Of a stretch of 64,000 nucleotides of DNA, positions 8,463 through 17,356 are shown piece by piece (the first letter of the stretch is position 1; the number at the start of each line of letters is the position of its first letter). The stretch spans positions 3,823,985 to 3,887,984 of the forward strand of contig NZ_MQWD01000001.1 in NCBI RefSeq assembly GCF_002283365.1. Reading direction: 5' to 3'. The position numbers and the translations under genes were made by a program. The notes under the pieces were generated by a model. That model did no database searches. It was not told the origin of the DNA and saw only the letters and a list, made by a program, of their open reading frames with translations. The stretch is from Rubrivirga marina (GTDB taxonomy: Bacteria; Bacteroidota; Rhodothermia; Rhodothermales; Rubricoccaceae).

Positions 8463-9635
8463 CTAGTCCCGTTCTACGATGATCGCCGTGGCCTCGCCGC
8501 CGCCGATGCAGATGGCGGCCAGGCCACGCTTGGCGTCGCGCTCGGCCATGGCGTGGAGGAGCGTCGTGAGAATCCGCGCGCCGCTCGCGCCGATCGGGTG
8601 GCCGACGGCAACCGAACCGCCGCGGACGTTGAGCTTCTCGCTCGGGATGCCGAGCGCGTCCTGAGCCGCCAGCGCCACGACCGCGAAGGCCTCGTTCACC
8701 TCGAACAGGTCGATGTCGTCGAGCGTCAGCCCGGCCTTGTCGAGCACCTTGTTGACGGCCTCGATGGGCGCCGTCGTGAACTCCATCGGCGCCTGGCTGT
8801 GCTGCGAGGTCGCGACGATCCGCGCCATCGGCGTCTTCCCACTCGCCTCCGCCCACTCGGCCGAGGCGACCACGAGCGCGGCGGCGCCGTCGTTGATCGT
8901 GCTCGCGTTGGCGGCCGTGACCGTCCCCTCCTTCGAGAACACGGGCCGGAGCTGCGGGATCTTATCGAAGTTGGTCCGCGCCGGCTCCTCGTCCGTGTCG
9001 ACGACGGTGTCGCCCTTCCGACCGGGGACCGTGACGGGCACGATCTCCTCGGCGAACGCGCCGTTCTCCGTCGAGGCCTGGGCCCGGCGGTAGCTCTCGA
9101 TCGAGAACGCGTCCTGACGGTCACGGGGGACCCCGCACGTCTCGCCGCACTGGTCGGCCGCCACGCCCATCGCCACGCCGTCGTAGGCGTCGCGGAGCCC
9201 GTCGTGGAAGAGCCCGTCGATCAACTCGCCGTTGCCGTAGCCGTAGCCGTAGCGGGCCTTCGGGAGGTAGAACGGTGCTTGGGACATGTTCTCCATGCCG
9301 CCCGCGACCACCACCTGCGCGTCGCCCGCCCGGATGGCCTGATCCGCAAGCATGACGGCCTTCATCCCGCTGCCGCAGACCTTGTTGATGGTCATGCAGT
9401 GGACCGACTGCGGGAGGCCGGCGCCGAGCGCGGCCTGACGGGCGGGCGCCTGCCCCTCCCCCGCCGTCACCACGTTGCCCATGATCACCTCGTCCACGTC
9501 GCCCTCCCCGACATCGGCCCAGGTGAGGGCCCCCCGGATGGCGGTGGCGCCGAGGTCAGGCGCGGAGACGGACGAGAGGGAGCCGCCAAAGGACCCGACG
9601 GGCGTGCGGGCGGCGGAGAGGATGACAGAAGCCAT
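8463..9635 (-). CDS. Acetyl-CoA acetyltransferase (thiolase)
   Basis: This is a thiolase of the usual 390-residue length. The acyl-accepting Cys87 is in NKVCGSGMKA, the catalytic His near 346 in VAVGHPIGASG and the second Cys near 376 in CIGGGEATA. It should condense two acetyl-CoA to acetoacetyl-CoA or run the reverse cleavage. Grouping with 3-hydroxybutyryl-CoA dehydrogenase suggests fatty acid or amino acid degradation, or C4 metabolism. No crotonase or PHA synthase is present, so a storage-polymer role is not supported by the neighbourhood. Confidence 0.93.
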   Translation of the reverse strand: MASVILSAARTPVGSFGGSLSSVSAPDLGATAIRGALTWADVGEGDVDEVIMGNVVTAGEGQAPARQAALGAGLPQSVHCMTINKVCGSGMKAVMLADQAIRAGDAQVVVAGGMENMSQAPFYLPKARYGYGYGNGELIDGLFHDGLRDAYDGVAMGVAADQCGETCGVPRDRQDAFSIESYRRAQASTENGAFAEEIVPVTVPGRKGDTVVDTDEEPARTNFDKIPQLRPVFSKEGTVTAANASTINDGAAALVVASAEWAEASGKTPMARIVATSQHSQAPMEFTTAPIEAVNKVLDKAGLTLDDIDLFEVNEAFAVVALAAQDALGIPSEKLNVRGGSVAVGHPIGASGARILTTLLHAMAERDAKRGLAAICIGGGEATAIIVERD

Positions 9636-9781
9636 GGGGAGAGGGGAAGGCCGGAAGCGTTTCCGACCAAGCTATCCGGCCCCGTCCCCGGTGGCGTTGA
9701 CGGGGGGTGAAAAGGAGCGCTGGGAGCCCCTCCTCCCGACCAGGTCCCTCGACCTCGACGCCAAGGTGGGATGGGTCGCCG

Positions 9782-10972
9782 CTACCGCTCCGGGCCAGCG
9801 ACTGGCTCGAACCGTCCGTGGGGGATCCGGCCGGCCCGAGGCGCCTTGGCGCTCTCGCCGGTGCGCTCCTCGACGAGTTGCCGGAGACGACGCCGATGCT
9901 GCGCGAATCGGACGATGGCCACCGGCGATGGCAAATAGTGGACGTAGCTCAGGAACGCGTAGACCCCTCCCGTTCCGGCTGCGAACGTGACCAGTGCGGG
10001 GACCCACCGCTGGCCCGACATGACGACGCCGCCGAGCGCCAGGAACGTCCCGAACAGGTAGAGCGTGACGGCCGCCTGCCGGGTCGACATCTGCGCCTGG
10101 AGGCGGTGATGGATGTGATCTCGGTCCGCGGAGAAGAGCGGCTTGCCGGTCATGCGGCGGCGCAGGATCGAGACGCCCGTGTCGAGGACCGGGATGCCCA
10201 TGATCACGGCCGGGATCATGAGGGCGAGAACGGGGTGGGGGTGCGACGTCCCCCGCAGTGCGTACGCCGCCAGGACGTAGCCGAGGAACAGGCTCCCGCT
10301 GTCGCCCATGAAGATCGACGCCGGATTGAAGTTGTACCGGAGGAACCCGAAGAGCGCGCCGCTCACGGCCGCCGCCAGCACCAGCGCGCCCAAGTCGCCC
10401 CGCATGGCGTGGGCCCCAGCCAGCCCCCAGAACGCGATGGCGACGACGCCCGCCGCCAGCCCGTCCATTCCATCGATCAGGTTGACCGCGTTCATCATCC
10501 CGACCATCCACACGACCGTGAGGACGACGGAGACGGCCAATGCCAGACTCCCCCCCCCGAGCGGCCCGTCGAATACCACGACCCGGGCGCCCCCGAGGAA
10601 GGCGAGCGCCGTCACCGCGAGCTGGGCGGCGAACTTGGCCCGGTACGTGATCTCGCGGAGGTCGTCCCAGAACCCGACGGCCGCGATACCGAGCGCGCCG
10701 AGGACGACGAACGGGTGCGGCAGCGTGAGCGCGCCCGAGATCGAGCGCGGCAGTTCGAGCCGTGCCACCGTCATCACCCCGATGCCGAGGCACGCCGCGC
10801 CGACGATGGCGACGCCCCCTACGTTGGGGACCGCCCGGGCGTGGACTTTCCGACGCCCATCCGGGGTATCGATCCACCCAGCGCGGGCTGCGATCCTCCG
10901 AACGACGGGAACGAGCGCAAGCGCCGCCACAAGGCTGACGAGGAACCCGAGGGCCAAAGCGATCACGGGCAT
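9782..10972 (-). CDS. Polyprenyl-phosphate N-acetylhexosamine-1-phosphate transferase (WecA/TagO-like)
   Basis: This polytopic membrane protein of 396 residues belongs to the MraY/WecA family. It shows about ten hydrophobic segments and the family motifs: KVHARAVPNVGGVAI near the start, GFWDDLREI, the NLIDGMDGLA aspartate pair and FMGDSGSLFLGY, plus a cytosolic histidine motif (DRDHIHHRL). Such enzymes load a sugar-1-phosphate onto undecaprenyl phosphate and so start surface polysaccharide synthesis. It is the last gene of the minus-strand polysaccharide/sulfate block, after the decayed rfbD. Confidence 0.9.
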   Translation of the reverse strand: MPVIALALGFLVSLVAALALVPVVRRIAARAGWIDTPDGRRKVHARAVPNVGGVAIVGAACLGIGVMTVARLELPRSISGALTLPHPFVVLGALGIAAVGFWDDLREITYRAKFAAQLAVTALAFLGGARVVVFDGPLGGGSLALAVSVVLTVVWMVGMMNAVNLIDGMDGLAAGVVAIAFWGLAGAHAMRGDLGALVLAAAVSGALFGFLRYNFNPASIFMGDSGSLFLGYVLAAYALRGTSHPHPVLALMIPAVIMGIPVLDTGVSILRRRMTGKPLFSADRDHIHHRLQAQMSTRQAAVTLYLFGTFLALGGVVMSGQRWVPALVTFAAGTGGVYAFLSYVHYLPSPVAIVRFAQHRRRLRQLVEERTGESAKAPRAGRIPHGRFEPVAGPER

Positions 10973-11115
10973 GACGGACGGGTAGACTGGAGGGATTCGG
11001 AGCTCGTAAGGCGACCGTGAGCGCTGTGCCTTAGATACTGCGAAGGGGCCAAGCGAACAAGATCCTCCCGCTCCACGACGGGATTCATCTCATCCCCGTA
11101 TCGCGTTGATTTCCG

Positions 11116-11754
11116 TGACCTAGCGAGCTCCCGACATCGACGGTGACACCACGCACCGGTCGCCACCTCGGAGCCGAGCGCGCCGCGCGTCGGAGCATGC
11201 TGAAGCCCGACCCCTGACTGGCGCCGCGCGGCCGTCGGGTAGGCCTCCTTCGAGATCAGGTGACCGGGACGAGTGGAACCGCTCCCATCGCCTGTCCCGC
11301 CGCCACCGCGGCGTCTCCTGCTCATACCACATCGTGACCGGAAGCCCTCCCAGGTGGTGCCGCCAGGTGATTCTGGCCCACCCATCGGTTGCGTGACGGG
11401 CTGCGACCAGCGCCGCGTGCGCGATGTCGGCCGTAGCCGTCGGGTGGGGACATTGGCCGGCGACGACGGCGAGGCGGGGTTGCTCGTTGGCGGGCCGGAG
11501 CATCCTGGTCGCAAAACTGTTCGCCGTACCTTCGAAGACCCTTGCGGTCCGGAGGGTCTCTGCCCGATCTGTGGCTGCCCCAACAGCAGCCTCACCGGCG
11601 GCCTTGCTCGCGCTGTAGACGCTCGGCGGCGCTACCGGGGCGTGCGGGCTAGCGGTCCCATCGAACACGTTATCGGTTGAGAGGTGGACGAGCGGGATGC
11701 CCGCGGCTTCGGCAAGTCCAGCGAGGTAGCGGGCCTCGTCACGAGCACCCTCAT
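11116..11754 (-). pseudogene. rfbD: Decayed dTDP-4-dehydrorhamnose reductase
   Basis: The ATG at 11754 overlaps the rfbC stop as ATGA and begins MRVLVT, the usual RfbD start. The sequence then jumps, in another frame, to LAEAAGIPLVHLSTDNVFDGT, so roughly 75-80 residues of the nucleotide-binding domain are missing. The middle is readable to about 11300 and includes VYSASKAAGE, the Tyr/Lys site. The C-terminus continues in different frames: AVPLVPVT followed by a stop, then EAYPTAARR and ALGSEV. An internal deletion plus at least two frame disruptions mean no functional RfbD is made here. Confidence 0.85.
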
Positions 11755-12317
11755 GAGACGAAAGGGGCGTTCGGGAGCCCGTCACCGGCGAGATCGGCCA
11801 GCGACGGGAGGGAGCGGTCCTTGGCCGAGAGGAGCGGGGCCTCATCGAGGGGCCACTCAATGCCGAGGTCCGGGTCGTCCCACCGAACGCCGCCCTCATC
11901 GTCCGGGCGGTACACGTCGGTGCACTTGTACAGCACGTCGGCCTCGTCGCTGAGCACGCAGAACCCGTGGGCGAAGCCGGGCGGCACCCACAGCTGGCGG
12001 TGCGAGCCCTCCGTGAGCGTCACGCCCTCCCACTGGCCAAACGTCGGCGAGTTCGGCCGGACGTCGACGACGACGTCCCAGATCCGCCCGCGGATGGCCT
12101 CGACCAGCTTCCCCTGCGGGTGGTGCCGCTGGAAGTGGAGCCCACGGAGCGCCCCCCGGACCGACCGGCTGTGGTTGTCCTGGACGAACGCGGCGGGGAT
12201 GCCCGCCGCGGCGTAGCGCTCGGCCTGGTAGCGCTCGAGGAAGAAGCCTCGGGCGTCACCGAAGACGCGCGGCTCGACGACGAGCACGCCGGGCAGCGCG
12301 GTCTCTCGGACGGTCAT
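11751..12317 (-). CDS. rfbC: dTDP-4-dehydrorhamnose 3,5-epimerase
   Basis: This is a cupin-fold epimerase of 188 residues, the family length. Key features are RGLHFQ with the catalytic His61, a lysine at 70, VDVRPNSPTFGQW, the WVPPGFAHGF cupin strand and the catalytic tyrosine region VLYKCTDVY. It should epimerise dTDP-4-keto-6-deoxyglucose in dTDP-rhamnose synthesis. It lies 33 bases after cysNC on the same strand and its stop overlaps the ruined rfbD start. rfbA and rfbB are not in the window, so whether the pathway still works depends on copies elsewhere. Confidence 0.92.
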   Translation of the reverse strand: MTVRETALPGVLVVEPRVFGDARGFFLERYQAERYAAAGIPAAFVQDNHSRSVRGALRGLHFQRHHPQGKLVEAIRGRIWDVVVDVRPNSPTFGQWEGVTLTEGSHRQLWVPPGFAHGFCVLSDEADVLYKCTDVYRPDDEGGVRWDDPDLGIEWPLDEAPLLSAKDRSLPSLADLAGDGLPNAPFVS

Positions 12318-12350
12318 AGGGAACGCGCGCGGCGTGGACTGGGGGATGGG

Positions 12351-14372
12351 CTAGGCGTCCCGCTCGACGATGCCCGCCTCGGTGAGCGCGTCGAGCACGA
12401 CCTCGACGGCTTCGTCCACGCTCATGGTGGCCGTGCGGAGCGTGATCTCCGGGTCGGCGGGCGCCTCGTATGGCGCCGAGACGCCCGTGAGGTTCTGGAT
12501 CTCGCCCGCGTCCGCCTTCGCGTAGATCCCCTTCGGGTCGCGCTCCTTCGCCGTCTCCACGTCGACGTCGACGAATACCTCGAAGTAGCGGCCGCCGGGG
12601 ATCAGGTCCCGGACGCGGTCGCGGTCGGCGGCGTACGGCGAGACGAACGTGCAGAGCGTGACGGCCCCGGACTCGAAGAAGAGCCGGGCCACCTCGCCCA
12701 CCCGGCGGTTGTTCTCGCGACGGTCGGCCGGACTGAAGCCGAGGTCGCCCGAGAGCCCGTGGCGGACCTGGTCGCCGTCGAGCAGCATCGTCTTGACACC
12801 CGCGTCGAACAGCCGACGCTCGACCTCCCGGGCGACCGTCGTTTTGCCTGAACCCGAGAGGCCGGTGAACCAGAGGACCGCGGCCCGGTGGTCCTGCTTC
12901 GCCTCGCGCTCGTCGCGTGGGATGTTGAGGCCCTCCCAGACCACGTTCGGCGAGACCTGGCGGTCCTCGAACGCCGCGGCCGCATCGGCCGAGCGCTCGA
13001 GGCGGGCGGCCTTGCCGGCCACCTCCTCCGGGCTCTGGCTGGCCCCGCGGATCATCCCCGCGGCAACCGTCGCGTTCGAGTACGGGTCGATGAGGATGAA
13101 GGCGCCCGTCGGCTTCGATTGCTGGTACGGGTCGAAGAACAGCGGCGCCGCCGTCGTTACGCGGACACGGCCGATGTCGTTGAGCCCCAGCGTGTCGGCG
13201 CCCTCGCGGTGGAGCGTGTCGACGTCGACCCGGTAGACGATCTCGTCGACGAAGGCCTTGACCTCCCGCGTGGTGTGGCGGAGGAGGTAATGCCGGTTCG
13301 GCTGGAGCTCTTCCTCGGCCATCCAGCACATCATGGCCTCGACGCCCGTGCCCACCTCGGGGATGTTCTGGGGCCGGACGAGCATGTCGCCGCGCGAGAC
13401 GTCGATCTCGTCCTCGAGCGTGAGCACGACGGCCTCGCCGGCCCCCGCCTCGTCGAGGTCGCCGTCGAGCGTCGTAATCGTCTTGACCGTCGAGCGCGTG
13501 CCAGCCGGGAGAGCCAGGACCTCCTCGCCGGGGCGGATCGCGCCGGACGCGATGGTGCCCGCGAACCCACGGAACGTCTGGTCGGGCCGGATGACGGTCT
13601 GGACGGGGAACCGGAAGTCCCTAAGGTTCCGGTCGCCAGCCACGTTGACGTGCTCGAGGTGGTGGAGCAGCGTCGAGCCGCCGTACCACCCCATGTGCTC
13701 GCTCCGCTCGACGACGTTGTCGCCCTTGAGCGCCGAGACCGGGATGAAGTCGACGTCGCGGAGGTCGAGCTTGGCCGCGAAGGCTGAGAACTCGTCGACG
13801 ATCCGGCTGTACGTCTCCTGGGCGTAGCCGACGAGGTCCATCTTGTTGATGGCGACCACGACGTGCGGGATGCCGAGGAGCGCGGCGATGAAGGCGTGCC
13901 GCTTCGACTGCGTCTGGACGCCGCGTCGGGCGTCGACGAGGACCACGGCGAGGTCGGCGGTCGAGGCCCCCGTGACCATGTTCCGCGTGTACTGGACGTG
14001 GCCCGGCGTGTCGGCGATGATGAACTTCCGCCGCGGCGTCGCGAAGTACCGGTACGCCACGTCGATCGTGATCCCCTGCTCCCGCTCGGCCCTCAGCCCG
14101 TCCGTCAGCAGCGCGAGGTCGGGGACCCCGTCGTCGTCGGTCCCCCGGGCCCGCGAGGCCTCCGAGACGGCCTCGAGCTGGTCCTCGAAGATCGACTTCG
14201 AGTCGTAGAGGAGCCGGCCGATCAGCGTGCTCTTCCCGTCGTCGACGCTCCCGGCCGTCGTGAACCGGAGGAGGTCCATGTCGAGGTACCCGTCGGAGGG
14301 GTCGACCGGGGGGCCGTCGGGGGCGCCGGCCTCGGCGGCGAGGCGGGCGGGGTCGGTGCCGTTGGTCTGCAT
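12351..14372 (-). CDS. cysNC: Bifunctional sulfate adenylyltransferase subunit 1 / APS kinase
   Basis: This fusion of 673 residues has two parts. The N-terminal CysN is a GTPase of the EF-Tu type with GSVDDGKST at 41-49, DTPGH near 120 and NKMD; it drives ATP sulfurylase. The C-terminal CysC, from about residue 480, is APS kinase with its own P-loop LSGSGKTT near 505 and the FVSPYAADRDR segment. With CysD it makes APS and then PAPS. Order on the strand is permease, cysD, cysNC. Neighbouring cysQ and UDP-sugar genes point to sulfation chemistry. Confidence 0.95.
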   Translation of the reverse strand: MQTNGTDPARLAAEAGAPDGPPVDPSDGYLDMDLLRFTTAGSVDDGKSTLIGRLLYDSKSIFEDQLEAVSEASRARGTDDDGVPDLALLTDGLRAEREQGITIDVAYRYFATPRRKFIIADTPGHVQYTRNMVTGASTADLAVVLVDARRGVQTQSKRHAFIAALLGIPHVVVAINKMDLVGYAQETYSRIVDEFSAFAAKLDLRDVDFIPVSALKGDNVVERSEHMGWYGGSTLLHHLEHVNVAGDRNLRDFRFPVQTVIRPDQTFRGFAGTIASGAIRPGEEVLALPAGTRSTVKTITTLDGDLDEAGAGEAVVLTLEDEIDVSRGDMLVRPQNIPEVGTGVEAMMCWMAEEELQPNRHYLLRHTTREVKAFVDEIVYRVDVDTLHREGADTLGLNDIGRVRVTTAAPLFFDPYQQSKPTGAFILIDPYSNATVAAGMIRGASQSPEEVAGKAARLERSADAAAAFEDRQVSPNVVWEGLNIPRDEREAKQDHRAAVLWFTGLSGSGKTTVAREVERRLFDAGVKTMLLDGDQVRHGLSGDLGFSPADRRENNRRVGEVARLFFESGAVTLCTFVSPYAADRDRVRDLIPGGRYFEVFVDVDVETAKERDPKGIYAKADAGEIQNLTGVSAPYEAPADPEITLRTATMSVDEAVEVVLDALTEAGIVERDA

Positions 14373-14451
14373 GGTCGAGAGCGGGGTGCGGGATCGGGGA
14401 TGTGGGATGGGTGAGGACGAGCGATGGGCTCATCCCTCGACGTCCCTCTTA

Positions 14452-14484
14452 GAAATGGCCCTGGTTCTAGAAATAGCCCTGCTT
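14452..14484. repeat. Tandem duplication of the cysD 3' end
   Basis: On the minus strand the last codons of cysD (QGYF plus stop) are followed immediately by a near copy reading NQGHF plus stop. The repeat unit is about 17-18 bases (TTCTAGAAATAGCCCTG versus TCTTAGAAATGGCCCTG on the plus strand). It looks like a small slippage duplication that left CysD itself intact. Confidence 0.6.
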
Positions 14485-15381
14485 CTTCCGGTCCTCCATG
14501 GCCGCCTCCGACCGCTTGTCGTCGTGGCGCCCCCCCCGCTCCGTCTGCCGCGCCGCGGCCACCTCCCGGATGACCTCCGGGAGCGTCGACGCCGTGCTCC
14601 GGACGGCCCCCGTGCACGTCGCGTCGCCGACCGTCCGGAACCGGACGGTCTCCCGCCTCACGGCCTCGCCGGCCTGGGGCCCGGCGAACTCCGTCACGGC
14701 GAGGAGCGTCCCCCCCCGCTCGAACACGTCCCGCTCGTGGGCGAAGTAGAGCGCGGGGAGCCCGACGCCCTCGAGCGCCACGTACTGCCACACGTCCATC
14801 TCCGTCCAGTTCGAGAGCGGGAACACCCGGAACGTCTCGCCGACGTGGCGGTGCCCGTTGTAGAGGTCCCAGAGCTCGGGCCGCTGGTTCTTCGGGTCCC
14901 ACTGGCCGAACCGGTCGCGGGCCGAGAAGAACCGCTCCTTCGCCCGGGCCTTCTCCTCGTCGCGCCGCCCGCCCCCGAACGCCGCGTCGAACCGGTGCTC
15001 GGCGAGGGCGTCGAGGAGCGGGACGATCTGGAGCCCGTTCCGGGAGGCCTCCGGCCCCGTCTCCTCGACGACGCGGCCGGCGTCGATGGCCCCCTGGACG
15101 GAGGCGACCTCGAGCCGGAGCCCGAGCCCGGCGACGAGGGCGTCGCGGAAGGCGAGGGTCTCGGGGAAGTTGTGGCCCGTGTCGACGTGGAGGAGCGGGA
15201 ACGGGACGGGCCCGGGGTGGAACGCCTTCCGGGCGAGGTGGACCATGAGGATCGAGTCCTTCCCGCCGGAGAACAGGAGGGCCGGCCGCTCGAACTGGGC
15301 GGCCACCTCGCGCATGACGTGGATCGCCTCCGCCTCGAGCGTCCGGAGGTGGGACGTGCGGAGAGTGCGCTTCGAAGCCAT
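14467..15381 (-). CDS. cysD: Sulfate adenylyltransferase subunit 2
   Basis: This protein of 304 residues is the catalytic subunit of heterodimeric ATP sulfurylase. It has the PP-loop SGGKDS at 38-43, HVDTGHNFPET, the FGGGRRDEEKAR loop, NWTEMDVWQY, CTGAV and the conserved C-terminal KKQGYF. It partners with CysN encoded directly downstream (94-base gap). Upstream lies the putative sulfate permease. The 3' end is tandemly duplicated. Confidence 0.95.
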   Translation of the reverse strand: MASKRTLRTSHLRTLEAEAIHVMREVAAQFERPALLFSGGKDSILMVHLARKAFHPGPVPFPLLHVDTGHNFPETLAFRDALVAGLGLRLEVASVQGAIDAGRVVEETGPEASRNGLQIVPLLDALAEHRFDAAFGGGRRDEEKARAKERFFSARDRFGQWDPKNQRPELWDLYNGHRHVGETFRVFPLSNWTEMDVWQYVALEGVGLPALYFAHERDVFERGGTLLAVTEFAGPQAGEAVRRETVRFRTVGDATCTGAVRSTASTLPEVIREVAAARQTERGGRHDDKRSEAAMEDRKKQGYF

Positions 15382-15513
15382 GAGTCGATTCGGTCGGGGG
15401 GTCGTCGGAAGCTAGCAGAGGCCGGGCATCCCGTCCGCCACGTGCGGTCCTTGGTTGAGAGTTGACGCGCCCCGGGCTGGAAGTGGCCCGCATCGGCGCC
15501 GAGGCGGACCGGG

Positions 15514-17262
15514 CTACAGCCACACGAGGGCGCACACCGTCACCGTCACGGCGCACACGATGAGGCTCACCGGCAGTCCCGCCCGAACGAAGTCGGTGTA
15601 GCGGTAGCCGCCGGGCGCGAGCACCATCAGGTTCGTCTGGTAGCCGATGGGTGTGAGGAAGCTGGCCGCGCTCCCGATCGTGACCGCGACGGCGAACGGG
15701 ATCCAGCTTACGCCGAGGTCGGCCGCGACCGCCAGCGCCACGGGGAGCACGAGCACGGCCGATGCCTTGTTCGTGATGAGCTCGGCCAACCCGTTGGCGA
15801 GGAGGTACACCACGAGGAGCGTCACGACGGGCCCTGCGACCGCGACCGCCTCGATGGCCCTCGCGGCCACGCCGGCCAGCCCCGTCGTCTCAACGGCCGC
15901 CCCGATCCCGAGCGCGGCGCCGATCACGAGGAGGACGGGCAGGTCGACGGCCCGGCGCAGCGAGCTGCCGCGGAGGCAGCCGGTCACGACCATCCCGAGC
16001 GCCCCGGCGAACGTGGCCGTCGCGAGCGGCATCACGCCGAACGCCGCGAGCGCGATGGCCCCGAAGAGCAGCGCCAGCGCCACCGGCGCCCGCCTCGTCA
16101 CGCGCCGGACGTGCCCGACCGGCGCCACGAGCGCGAAGTCGTCGGACTGCGAGGTCAGGCGGTGGGCGAGCGCGCGGCGGCCCTCGACGAGGAGGAGGTC
16201 GCCGGCCCGGAGCGGAACGCGCCCGAGGCCGCCCTCCAAGTCCTCCGTCTTCCGCCGGAGCGCCAGCACGACGCCGCCGTACCGCTCACGGAACTCGACC
16301 TCTCGGAGCGTCTTCCCCTCCAGCCGCGAGTTCGCCGCGACGACGGCCTCGTAGAGGGGAAGATCCGGCCCGTCGGCGCCCTCGAGCGACGGCTCGGTCC
16401 GCTCCAGCCCGGTCCGTGCCAGGAGACCGTCGAACGCCGCCGAGCCTCCCACGAAGGAGAGGACGTCGCCGGGCAGGAGGACCGCCTCGGGCGCCGCGTC
16501 GCGGGTGTCGCCGTCGCGGCGGATCCGAGCGAGGTAGGCATCGCCGAGCGTCCGGAAACCCGCCGCCTCGACCGACTGGCCGGCGAATGGAGCCGTCTCG
16601 GCCACACGGAGTTCGAAGTGGTAGCCACGGCGCGCGGCCGGATCTTCCCCCCCGTCGTGTTCGGGGAGCAGGCGGTGCCCCCCGAGCCCGTAGTACAGCG
16701 TCACCAGCAGCACGGCCGGCACGCCGACCCACGTCAGCGTGAAGAAGCCGAACCCGGGCAGGCCCTCGGCCAGCAGGAGCCCGTGGACGACGACGTTCGT
16801 GCTCGTCCCGATCAGCGTGAGCCATCCGCCCACGATGGCGGCCGTCGAGAGCGGGATGAGGAGCTTCGACGCGGCCGGGCCGTCGCGCTGCCACGCCTGC
16901 ACGCGCGGGATGAGCATCGCCACGATGGGCGTGTTGTTCAGGACGCCAGACAGAAACGCCGTCGGGAGCATCAGCCGGAGGATCGCGGGGCCGGCCTTCC
17001 GCGACCGGGGCCGGAGCAGCCCGTCCAGAAACCCCAGGGCGCCCGTCCGGTCGACGCCCGCCGCGAGCACGAACAGAGACCCGATGGCGACGACCGCCGG
17101 ATTCGAGAAGCCGGCGAACGCCGCGTCGGGCTCCACGACGCCGGCCACGAGGAGCAAGCCGAGCGTCCCCAGCAAGACCATGTCGGTCCGCGCCACGCCC
17201 CGCACGAGCGCGCCGACCATGAACGCGAGCGCGCCCAGCGTATACCACGCCTGCCAGGTCAT
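15514..17262 (-). CDS. SLC13-family permease with TrkA-C domains, probable sulfate importer
   Basis: The protein of 582 residues (from ATG 17262; the open frame begins earlier) is an integral membrane transporter of the DASS/SLC13 type. It has hydrophobic clusters at both ends and a hydrophilic middle (about 200-380) with two TrkA-C-like regulatory domains. Transport motifs include SGVLNNTPIVAMLIP and LIGTSTNVVVHG, with a second pair near the C-terminus (NKASAVLVLPVAL, FLTPIGYQTNLMVL). Its place directly before cysD-cysNC makes sulfate the likely substrate. Confidence 0.85.
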   Translation of the reverse strand: MTWQAWYTLGALAFMVGALVRGVARTDMVLLGTLGLLLVAGVVEPDAAFAGFSNPAVVAIGSLFVLAAGVDRTGALGFLDGLLRPRSRKAGPAILRLMLPTAFLSGVLNNTPIVAMLIPRVQAWQRDGPAASKLLIPLSTAAIVGGWLTLIGTSTNVVVHGLLLAEGLPGFGFFTLTWVGVPAVLLVTLYYGLGGHRLLPEHDGGEDPAARRGYHFELRVAETAPFAGQSVEAAGFRTLGDAYLARIRRDGDTRDAAPEAVLLPGDVLSFVGGSAAFDGLLARTGLERTEPSLEGADGPDLPLYEAVVAANSRLEGKTLREVEFRERYGGVVLALRRKTEDLEGGLGRVPLRAGDLLLVEGRRALAHRLTSQSDDFALVAPVGHVRRVTRRAPVALALLFGAIALAAFGVMPLATATFAGALGMVVTGCLRGSSLRRAVDLPVLLVIGAALGIGAAVETTGLAGVAARAIEAVAVAGPVVTLLVVYLLANGLAELITNKASAVLVLPVALAVAADLGVSWIPFAVAVTIGSAASFLTPIGYQTNLMVLAPGGYRYTDFVRAGLPVSLIVCAVTVTVCALVWL

Positions 17263-17356
17263 GACGAGGGCACGAGGGATGGGAGATGATGGGTGGGGCC
17301 GGTGCCTCGGCCGCCACATGGGCTCCCCCCTGCCACACGCTCCTTCCCCGCTGCCT

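Noticed and set aside
7535-9635. Polyhydroxyalkanoate synthesis locus
   Set aside because: Thiolase and the dehydrogenase are present, but the second is of the NAD-dependent fatty-acid-oxidation type and there is no PHA synthase or phasin nearby.
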